From NCBI RefSeq assembly GCF_000004195.4, contig NC_030678.2:138199047-138263046 (forward strand): a stretch of DNA of 64,000 bases. The letters run 5' to 3'. The notes beneath the pieces were generated by a model. That model was given only the letters and a program-made list of their open reading frames with translations. It did no database searches and was not told where the DNA came from. The position numbers and the translations under genes were made by a program. Position 1 is the first letter of the stretch, and each line of letters begins with the position of its first letter. Shown here piece by piece: positions 1-11,362 of this stretch. This DNA comes from Xenopus tropicalis. Taxonomy: Eukaryota; Chordata; Amphibia; Anura; Pipidae.

Positions 1-554
1 TGCCCACCTTGCAGCCACCGCTTTCCATATTTTTTGCAATGGCAGACACAAGCACTATCAAGCAGGAATTATAAGGTCTTATTTTCATTACCAAGCAATC
101 CCCACCAAAAGCACAATCAGGGTTGCCCGGACCAAACCAGAATGTAAAGTGTCTAAGGATTAGGTTTCCTTAAATGTACAAAAACTAAATGTTGGCAATG
201 TTGCAGAGCCAAGTCGTGCATTGGTCAGTTAATGATGTTTCCCTTCTGTAAATAGAAAATGTAATGAGGTGGAAGGGTAACACTGTTTTTATGCTACAAA
301 CACTGCGTTCTCTGTAAACAGTATGTCTGGTATCTTCAATATACACTTTTTTTGAACACTTCAATGATGATATGATTTCTAAAAGATTTTTAAGAACTTG
401 TATAATTAGCCTGAAGGAAGGCATTTCACTTTGAATAGGTAAAAAAATAATAAATGCAGCCAATCAGAAACAAGTATACAAGAATCTACTACATATTCTC
501 ACATTATTTTGCCCAAGAAATGGTTTAATCATACAGAACACCCAGTTTTCTTAC
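1..554 (-). other. SARNP: SARNP intron 7 (partial)
   Basis: Begins at the GTAAG donor of the 29-nt exon and continues off the left edge. I find no further RFG-repeat exon here. The open frame on the minus strand at 185-463 has no family resemblance and is treated as chance. Confidence 0.6.
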
Positions 555-583
555 CTTTCTTGTCTGAGGTTGAAAGGCCAAAC
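555..583 (-). CDS. SARNP: SARNP coding exon 7
   Basis: A 29-nt micro-exon encoding RFGLSTSDKK plus one base of the next codon. Donor GTAAG. The acceptor is TTTAAAG, with purines next to AG, but frame and homology support it. Confidence 0.85.
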
Positions 584-3500
584 CTTTAAAAAAAAAAAAT
601 TAAGTGTAAGAAAAAAAGATATACGAGACCTATTTCAGTTTAGAATTTTAATATTTCACATCCACTCTAACAGATGTGAAATGTTAGCATTTTTTCTACT
701 TAAAGGGGATGTTCATCTTTAACTTTTAGTATGATGTTGACACTGGACATTCAAACGTGATTTGCAACTGGTATCCATATTTTTTTTTTTTTTTTTACTT
801 GGGCCTGAACAGAAAGATGAGGAATAGAGTAACAATAATAACATGGTAACCTTTGTTTAAATCAGTATTTCAATGCTTACCGGATGGCTCGAGCTGCTTT
901 TTTGCTGTCCACACTGGCAGGAACATTGAACCTCTCAGCTCTTTTTTGAAGCTTCTGTAAAAGCAGAACATTTGTTAATGGTTACGTCCAAAACAGTTGG
1001 TGCTACAGACAACTATTAATCAATAAGCTCAGACGTTTAAGGTAATAAATATCAGGCTTGGAAAAAGCAGACATACATACCTTGTTGTTTCTGCCAGTGT
1101 AAAATAGCACTACATAGTATCAGCACTTTGTCTGCTGACAGAGAAATGTATTGTATGACACTCAACCTATATACCACCGCCCTTTATATTAAAACTATGG
1201 AGGGATTACCACAGACAAATCTGTAGCAGTTGTGTGCTACTTACTAACTGGGTTATCTGTCCAACCTGTGTATAACACAGCTGCACTGTAAATTCCTCCA
1301 CTGTGCAGAAAACTCTATTAAAAACAAGAACTGTGTTGTGAATCTAACACTTGGTCACATTCAGGGCAGAGGGAGCTCAATAAGTGCTAGCCATACAGGC
1401 AGCACTTGGCATATTTAACATATACAGGTAAGCATCACAAAGAAGATGTACACAGATTTTACTTACATCAGTTTCAGAAGCACTGCTGGAAATTTTCACC
1501 AGCTTCTTTTCTGCATTTCTGTTGGAATTAAAAAATATATGAATAGCAGCAGGTCAAAGCACTGATAAGACAAAATGGTGTCTTTGTATCGAAAGATCCA
1601 TCTTTCCTACAAAACACATTGTCTATATATATTTTTTGGAAAAGATAAGTCTTGGATGTAAAGCCACTGATTGACTAAACCTCTCTTTATAGCTGAAATA
1701 GACAAATAAAGTTGACATGCATGTAGTAAACCTTAGCTCCAAAACATAGCAACGAAGCCAGATTTGAGAAAGCAAAACATCAATATCAAAGTGTTTATAA
1801 GGCAAGTATTACTGCCTCAGAGGCAAACAAGTGTGTTAAATACAAATAAAGTGGACAGTAGATTACAAAAGAAAAACTACACGTGTGAGCTGGAAAAGGG
1901 CATAAAAGCACATTTTCTTCCTAGGAAGTTCCCAGGCACTAAAAGGAAAAGAAAAAGAAAGTGAAGTGGTGTCAGCTATTATAAAGCCCTCTCCCATAAA
2001 GTGTGGGTCGTAACACCCCCATAAAGGAAGAGTTTCTTGCTCAGGGGGAACGTTACGAGGCTTTTGTTCCCAAATCCTGGAAGCAGCCTTTCCCATGGGA
2101 CAGTAAAAGATTTAACAACTTTCACAGGAAGCACAATGAGGTCAGAAGACAGGACGTGCTATTCTACTCACCCCAGTGAAGTAAATACCTAGTATATGTT
2201 TTAAGACTCATCAAAAGGAATTTTATATGTGCTATTTTCTTTGGGATCAAGTTCAGATAGTTTAACTAAAGGTCAAAAGACAATCAGTCCAGGCAATACT
2301 ATTTTACTGTGGGACCACCAACGCTGTGGCACTACAATAGATGCATATCCAATATGGTACTTCTGGCACCCTTATACAGGCATGGCAAGCTGCAGCTTTC
2401 CATATGTTTCTAAACTATAATTTTCAACATCCTGTCATCAGCCTTGAGGATGCTGGGAGTTGCAGCATGGCACCATCTGGTAGGCTGCAGATTGAATGTG
2501 GCTTTAAAGAGGACATCACCCTAAAAAATAATTTTAAGTCCTTATCCATCATGTAGCTGAGCATAATAAGATTTACTTTACACTATATACATTATTAAAC
2601 TAGGTTTCCTCCTGTCCTGGGGTTCACAATCACAATAAAGAGGCGGTGCCATTTGGCAGTCATACTTTCTAAGCTTAAAGTTATACAACAGATTGGCAAA
2701 ACTGACGGACAAGGCGCCTCCTGTCACTTGATCTGTAATGCCCCATTGACACACTGACAAGGTACACTGGAACTTTAGTTCAACTGTCTGTAAAAATATC
2801 CCCCAGTCCAAGTTACATACATTCCCTTATATTTGTGCAGTATAGTTGATATCAGTCAAGCCACCTGACCAAATCTGGGCATGTACTGACTGCTTCACCT
2901 AGATATTTAACAAAAGAAGGGGGTGAGTTAAGGGAAATAACCGTATGCTCAGAAAATGATTCCAAAACTCTTGTCTGCTGAAAAGAAAGTATTTTCAGGG
3001 TAAGAAAAACATTTGCGCTGCAGTCTGAATAAAGGATGCTGATCTGATAAGTCTTTGAACAGTCTGTGTACATCCAAGGGGTACTGGCTGATGGGAAACC
3101 TTTATATCCCCAACAAAGGTAAATACAGAAAGGGTCCTATTTTCTGTGACTTCTCATTACATTTGATGGTACACTTTAAACTAGCCAAAAGGGAAAATTT
3201 ACAAAGGTTATAGTAATAGGGGATAAAAGCTCCTGCAGCTATACGATCTTTTACCAAAGCTTGCAAGATGAAGAGGAATTGGCAGTTGTTTAGGATGATG
3301 CAGAAGCTCTTTTTTTATTTATTAAAAAAAAACAACTTTTTAACCAATGACTTCTCACTTATCTGTATACTAACTGGTTATAACAATGACAGAAAAGACC
3401 ATTTCTTAAGCCTATACCTTTCTTTAGTCAGTAGGTACAGAGTGCCATCTTGTGGACAGAAACATGCAAATGTAGTTATTACCATGAATCTCTTGTAGCT

Positions 3501-6500
3501 CTTGGCATATCCAAGATAGTCCATAAACATCCCCCACTTTAATTTAACCATAACTGGAATTCTAAAGTAAGATGCACATCAGGAAAAAACAAACTACATT
3601 TTTAAAAGGTTTAACAAAGTTTATAACTGGTTAGAAATATACTCCCTTGCAAGCTGGGTCCTACCGCCAGACTTCCTGCATGGGTGTGAGTGTATGCCAG
3701 GCTTGGTTTACAAAAACTTAACATGCTGATCTAGTGCAGGGCTGTCAAAACTTTAAGACCAGTGAGGTTGAGACTTTTTGCCAATGATGCATTTTAAAAA
3801 TACCTAATGAACACACTAATAAGCAAACAAATACCATTATAAAAATAAGTCTGTGGTTTTGCCTAAAAGCAGTGAGAATGATAGAGCAAAAGAGCAGCAA
3901 GTTTGATTTACTTGAAATTCGAAAAGGATTTAGACACTTTTCCGTTTAACTATTTCCTGCTACATTTTCAGTTGTGATTTAGGGTCAGTCTCATCCAAAA
4001 ACTAAAGTCCACGAGGCATGGCCCCTTTTATTAGTAAAACTCTGATTTTATGTTTTCCCAGAATTGAGCCATATTTTTGTGGTCTCACACGGGCAATTTT
4101 TATCCTGAATTTACATTTTCTAGGAACTTATGCTGAATTTTGATGATAGCACTCCCCCTCAGCAAGGGTCTGGAAGGCTTTAGAGAAGCTTCAGCACTTG
4201 AAGCTGGCAGGGCTCTTGGGTGTCTATATGGAAAATATGGCCCCTATTATAAATAACACACATTTACCTCTTTTATCTGCCCAATCATTTAAATGACAAC
4301 TAATCATTTACAAAGTTATTTTTTTCTGCTACAGAGAGTGGTCCATTTGCTTCTTACACATTACCGCTTAAGTCTCATATCCTTTAGATTGTAAGCTCTT
4401 TTGGGAAGGGTCCTTTTTACAATTGTTTACTGATACAAGAAGCATTTTATATGTATTCTGTATGTACATTTACATACATATATGAACAATTACAAAGCTG
4501 CAGAATGTTGGTTACTTAATAAATAGGTGTTGATAATACCTTCTACTAATGTTCTTTAAGCCAGGTTGCCCAGCCACTGTGAAATGTATCAACTAATGTA
4601 TCAAATTGTAAGAGTTTAAACAGTAGCGACCATTTTTTCCTTGAAGCTGCTACTAGGAAACATAAATTGAAGTTTTGTGAACTCCCCCCTTATGCAGACC
4701 ATAAATTATGACAGCTATACTATGTGTGTATTGAAAATTTTACATATATAGCACTACAGCAGTTTTTTCATCTGCTGTCATCTAGCTGTATAGCAACTAG
4801 ATGACATTAAGACATTAACTAAATACACATAGAAATCGGGGGGGGGGGGGGGGGATGGAGACTCTCTAAACAGTATTTTTTCCCTATAAACAGTTAGTAG
4901 CTTACAACTCACAGATCTGGAAAAAAACAGTTTGTAAAATATAGGCACTTAAATAGTAATAAATCACATTCACAGGCAAGAAGAAGCAAAATTACAAAGG
5001 ACCAAGATCTTAAGAGTGGTTTACTAAAGCAGGTTGTAAAGTAAACCAGCGCCCTTACCAGTGGCAAGTAACTACAAGTTATAAAATTATAGCATCAAAT
5101 CAGATATTTGCTATCTATTGCAATAGAGCACCTATGTAAGTAAATAAGTTCCCTCAAGAACAAAATTCAGGACAAAAGTATAACAAAGAACAACTATTTG
5201 CAACATACTGTATTTAAGATTACAAGGGATACCATACAAGATGTTACTGTACACTCAATTTGGGATTTGATTAATCAGCAAGCTGGGTGTCTCATGTGCC
5301 CTACAGATAAGAAAATGCAAGTGGAAATTTCAAATAATTTTGGCCAAGACTACAACAGAAATTTTTTTTTTTTTTTTTTTAATACTTAGGGGCACATTTA
5401 ATAACCCACGAATGGGCTGAATGTGTCCGATTGCGTTTTCTTCATAATGATCGGTATTTGGCGATTTTTCGGAAAATTGTTGCGACTTTTTCGTTGCCAT
5501 TCCGAATGTTGCGCAAAATCTGGCGTTTTTTTTGTAGCATTACTACTTGCGCGAAAAGTCGCGAATTTTTCGTAGCCTTCGCGCCGAGTACGAAAGATTT
5601 GGATTCATTCAAGCTTCAGTATCGTGACTTTTCTTGGGCCAGGTTGGAGCTGCAGGGTGCCATTGAGTCCTATGGGAGGCTTCCAAAATCATGCTAAGTC
5701 TGAAAGTTTCGCCCGCCGCTTACGAGCGCTCAATACGAAAAAGTTGCGACAAGATACAAGCGCATCGTAATGGCTACGAAAAACTCACGGTTTTTCGCGC
5801 AAATCGTATTGGTAACGAAAAAGTCGCAACAATTTCCGAAAAGTCGTAAAGGCGCCAAATAAAAAAAAAATCGCAAAAAATACGAAAAAGTCGCAAAATG
5901 TTCGTTTTCCAATCGGAATTTTTCCAATTCGGATTCGTGGGTTAGTAAATGTGCCCCTTAGTGTCATATTTTCTATTAAATGCATGCAGCAAACATTGAA
6001 ACAGCAGATTTTCTTGAAAGGAATGATCTGTGGCCCATGGCTTAATTTGCAATTACCCATCATATTACATAGGAAATGGTCATTTCAGATGTAGGAAATT
6101 ACTCCCCCTAACGGAGAGATATATTTAGGATGAATGCCAAAGTCCCATAAAGGATTATGGTTAGTAACATAGGTTTGAAGGTTTATGTAGTTAAGAAAGA
6201 ATCACTGATTTATAGTATGGATGTCTATTGATATCAAAGTCTATTTTCCGATTCCGCCAAAAACAATCCTACACAAAAGGTTTAGCCAAATACCAAACCC
6301 TAATTTTCATATTAAAATTTGAGGGATTTAGAGAGAAAAATGTCAAATTTTGAACAAAAATGTGTTGCATTCAGTAGCTCAGAGTAGGGATGGGAGGGGA
6401 TTTTGACGCTTGAGTAGTTTTTTTTTTTACATGTGCGTCATTCCTATATTACTGTCACAGGGCAAATATACTTGCCACGTGAAATTATTTTGCCCATCCC

Positions 6501-9500
6501 TTGTTTGGAATTTAAAAGTAGTTTGATTTGGTTCAGCTAGTTGGTACAACACTTTTTCAGGATTTGAAAGTGGCCAAATACTAATCTTTAGTTCACTGGT
6601 TACCTGTTGGCATGCAGAGCAAGTCATTGTTTTTAAGGATCTTAGCAATTTTTAAGTTTGTGGATTTGAGTTTATCTAAATCAAATAAACTTGCATACTG
6701 AATGTTTGCTACTTATTAATAAGGAAAATAAAAAAAAAAAAAAAAAAAACAACAATCAAAACACCTAAAATTATCAAACTTAAAAAAAAAAAATCCAAAA
6801 CTCAAGTATCTCAAATTAAAAATATGGCTGACTTTGCCTAGGAGAACTCCCATTGACTTCTATAGAAACTCGCAAGCTTTTTGATGGCAAAGTTTTTGTT
6901 TTTTTAACCATAATTCGAATTCTAGTTTTAACCGCAAAAAAAAAAAAAAAAAAAACCCCTCAAATGTTGATAAATCCCACCCCTCTTAGTATATTTATTG
7001 CTGCCTCTGTCTGCACTTGCAAGGGGAGTTGATTATTCTTTCCAAATACATTATAGGCAGAAAGCAGATCTTTTTTCACATAGAAATGTTAGACAATTTA
7101 GACATCATGAACAAAACTTCATTTAAAGCAGTTAAAAAAGATTCTTCACAGTAACGGCAGTTAGGTTGTGGAAAGCCCTATTGGGTGATGCTGTAAAGGC
7201 ATATTCTATTAATGGATTTAAGTCACATAGATATGTCTGAATGTGTATTTATATATGCAATGGTGGTCATTTAAAGGGGTTAAACTTGATGGAATTTGTT
7301 TTTCAACCCAAATGAACTATGTAACTTACGTATCAGCTGGTTTGTCATCAGGTTCTTCTTCCTTGACTGCAGCGACACTGCTCTTCTGCTCCTCTTCCTG
7401 AAATAAAAGGAAAACAGATTACCAGGGATTTGGTCATGATTTTTATGGTATAGTGTTTATTACTAAATACACAGCAAATAATATAATTCACTCTGCCATT
7501 TAAAATGTTATTCGTGAACCAACAAACTTTTTTAGTAATATTGGTGTAGGCAATCATCTCAGTGCACTGTGCCTTATTCTGGGCTTTCAGAAGCAGCCAA
7601 CACTGCACAACAGAACTGCTTTCAGATAAGCTATTGTTTCTCCTACTCAGTGTAGCTTAAGGAGCCATGACTTGGCTTTTTACTGCTATTTTCAAATCTA
7701 CCATTAGGTAGAGCATGGCAGCATTTTTAGTTATGCAGATGTCAGAGACCTGTTATGCTTACCTTCCCATTGTTCTGCTGAGCAGCTGCTGGGAAACTAA
7801 CATGTATAGCCCCATGTCAAATTTAAAAATTACATATAAAAATATAAAAAAAAAAATTGTTCGGCCTTTGTAAATTTAGTGCAGGATTCTGCTTAAGCAG
7901 TGCTATTAACTGACACAGGACGCATTTTGGGAAAAAAAATGTGTTTTCCCATGATAGAATTTTGAATTGAATGGGGGGGGGGGGTTGTTGTTGCAAAAAC
8001 ACAATAGAAAACTCAATTATACATCTGCATTTTGGCCGCAAAAAATCCTCAAATCATGATAAAAACTCACATTCAAATGTTAATAACTATGTCCCCCACA
8101 GTGCTAAGAAGGGTTCTTCTTGGTTCTGCAGAAAGACTGAAACTGACCACAAACATTTCTATAAGCCAGGTGAATTATTAAATGATACTTAGCACAACAG
8201 CAGACGGACTTGCATACAGGGAGCAGCAATTCAAGATTGACCAGGTTCACCTGGTGCTTTATAAATGATTATCAAAACAGTATATATAATGAGCCCTGAC
8301 TTACAGGAAGCTCATATCCCACACTCTATTTTGATCCCAACTAAGATATAATTGATACTTATTGGTAGAAAAGAATCATACTGGGTGTATTTAATGTTTA
8401 GATAATTTTAGGGATCATCTGTAACACTGCATAGTTCTATATCAGTACATTTCTTATTTTCCCACACAGGCTTTCTTTATCAATTAACTATTTATATGTT
8501 TGAAGGCATCAGTTCTACAAAGAGAATAAAAAAAGCAAATAGACTAAAGCTTATGGGTCTCCAGGACCTGAATGAACATTATGATGGCCAATTATTTATA
8601 TTGGGGGGGGGCAAGTATGCTTGTTAAATGCCGGTGCATTCTCTGTTCCAACCGGGTCTGATTGCACTAAGAGAGAACAGCAGCCAGCGACTGCCTACAT
8701 TTCTTGTGCAGCTGAGAAAGGGATGGTTGAGACTGCCTGTTACAGACACCAGGTTACATAGTTACATATGGTTATATAGTTAAGCTGGGTTGAAAAAAAA
8801 GACGAAAGTCCATCAAGTTCAAACCCCAGCACACACACAAACCTATCCTGACTAGAGATGGGCAAAAGAATTTGCTTTCTTTGACGCGGGCATCGCTTTC
8901 TCTGGTGCGCCTCGGCTTTGGACGCGCAAAAGAATGACGCATGCATTAAAAAAAAAAAAGCTACGTGCACGTCAGAGAAGGTGATGCGCAGTGGATGTTA
9001 TGGTCACGCAGCAAATTTTTCCGCTCATCCCCGATTCTGACCTATCTATACACTCTCATACTATGCATAAACTATAGACACACACATCAATACTAACTGT
9101 AGATTTTAGAATCACAATAGCCTTGGATACTGTGTTACTTGGATACTCGTTATCAACAAAATCCCCTAGGTCCTTTTCAATTAGGGATACCCCCAGCACA
9201 CCACCATTTAGTGTGTAACTAGCATTTAAATTATTTCTACCAAACTGCATAACTTTGCACTTTTCAACATTGAACCTCATTTTCCATTTTGCTGCCCAGT
9301 GTTCCAATTTGCAAAGTGGCCGCATCCTGTATGGAACTTATATGTTTGTCACAATTTAGTGTCGTCAGCAAAAATAGAAACAGTACTTTCAATGCCCACC
9401 TCCAGGTTATTCAACTAACACTGATCCAATTAGAAAATGTTCCATTTACCACTACTCTTTGTAACCTATCATTCAGTCAGTTCTCTATCCAATTACAAAT

Positions 9501-11322
9501 ATGTTTCAGGCCAATATTTCTCAATTTTATCATTAACCTTATGTGTGGTACTGTATCAAATACTTTAGCAAAGTCCAAGTAGATGACATCCATTGCCATT
9601 CCCGTTTACTTCCACATAGAAGACAATTAAATTAGTCTGGCAACATTGGTTACACATAAAACCATGCTGGCACAAAGCTTTCCTACCACTGGTGTCAGAC
9701 TAACAGGCCTATAGTTTGTAGGCTGTGAAGGGATGCATTTTTGAATAACAGAACCACGTTAGCAATTTGTCAGTCTCTTGGCACCATGCCAGACCTCAAT
9801 GAATCCTGAAAAATTAAGTAGAGGTTTTGCAATCACAGAGCTAAGCTCATTTAATACCCTAGGATGAATACCATTCGGTCCTGGACCTTTGTTTACCATT
9901 ACATGTTTAAGTCTCTTTTGAATTTCCTCCCGAGTGACCCGTGCATCAGTAGTTATATTACTAGATTTGTGTCTATTAAAAAGGATGCCTTCATTAGCTG
10001 GATCCTCAGCTGTGTAGACAGATGAAAAATAAGAGTTAACAATGTCTGCTTTTTCTCATTCTCATCAACCCCCCTGTGATAAGAGTCCCAACCCTTGAAA
10101 TGCCAAAAGTAAATGACTACATCTTTATTGGGATATAGGTTCCTGGAAGTATATACATTCATGCACACTATGGGTTATTATATTACTAGTGCAATTTTCG
10201 TTAATGGTTAGTCCTGCACTTACTTCTGTTTCTTCACCCAAAACATCTTCTTCATTAGCCTCTTCTTCAGCTACAAGACAAACCAGAATACAAAAAAAAA
10301 CATTACTAAAGATCCATCAATATGGAGAATAGCCTGTAACTGTAAAGTCAGCAAACAAACCCAAAAACATGTTCACATGTATATTAGAAGCAACACAGTA
10401 CTATTTGGAACTACAGTCACATTAACATGCATATCAGTGCAGCAATAACTTGGAGGTATGGAGGGCACCCCACACAGTGACCAGAAATGTACTGCACCTG
10501 CCCAAATTGAAGGGGACATCTGGTGCACCAGCTAACAGGTAAGCAACTAGAATTACAAGGGGGTGACTAACTTGGCAACCCATAGTTATTTTACTTTGTG
10601 TCCTCTAAATGTCTTTACATTTGTCTATTTAGTTTTTGCTTTTGGACATTTTTCATCATTTCTAGATTGCATGATTGCAATCTAGAAAAAAAATCCACAA
10701 TCCAAAATCACAAGAAAACATAAATGATATGTCCTTCTATGTGAATTATGGTTACTGTTTTTAGCCTCTTACAAAAAAAGTCATTTTAAAAATATAGTTT
10801 GTGACACTATTGAAGCAATCTATGTAAATAAATATGATAATTATGGTTCACTTATACTTTCTTAGCTTCAATTTTTAATTGCATATATATATCTGGATAT
10901 TCCTGTTGGAAGCCAGTCCCTGGCTTCTGCAAAAGGTGTAAACTATATGTGTAGACTTCACATTTCTCTGCAGAGGTATTGCATAATACTCCTGAACTAC
11001 AAACAAAGCATTCCGTCTAATTTAAATCATGAATAACAGTTTAGTTTAGAGACATAATCTTATGTCCCTGAAGCATGGTTAGATGAAAATTACAGAGGAG
11101 GAAAAAGATAGGCCCCACAGAGTTTGTTAGTGTGCTTATGCCATATAAATGCCATTAAAAACAAACATATTTAAAAAAAAACAAAAAAAAAAACAAACAA
11201 TTTAACAGAAGTTCTTCCGAACCATGTTCCTCTATATAGGCTTGCAGACGGCTGATAAGATCGCTCTTGTTCCCCTTCACCTCTAAGCCACGAGCAAGGC
11301 ACTCCTGCTTTAGTTCAGCCAA

Positions 11323-11362
<40 letters not shown>

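Larger units (their letters stand above)
1519..7329 (-). other. SARNP: SARNP intron 4 (5.8 kb)
   Basis: Noncoding. It holds a 17-base G tract (4838-4854), an interspersed-repeat tail near 4360-4500, a palindromic TTA-flanked element (5389-5957) and several A/T tracts (around 6729, 6940). A segment near 2405-2480 contains a motif like the 'lack of tissue-specific aligned text' seen in frog repeats (GATGCTGGGAGTTGCAGCAT). No other exon seen. Confidence 0.6.
7398..10223 (-). other. SARNP intron 3 (2.8 kb)
   Basis: Noncoding host interval made mostly of repeats: the T2-like MITE (7431-7956), a partial copy of the CAGGTATAGGA repeat (about 8290-8420) and the CR1-like LINE (8740-10165). Confidence 0.6.
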
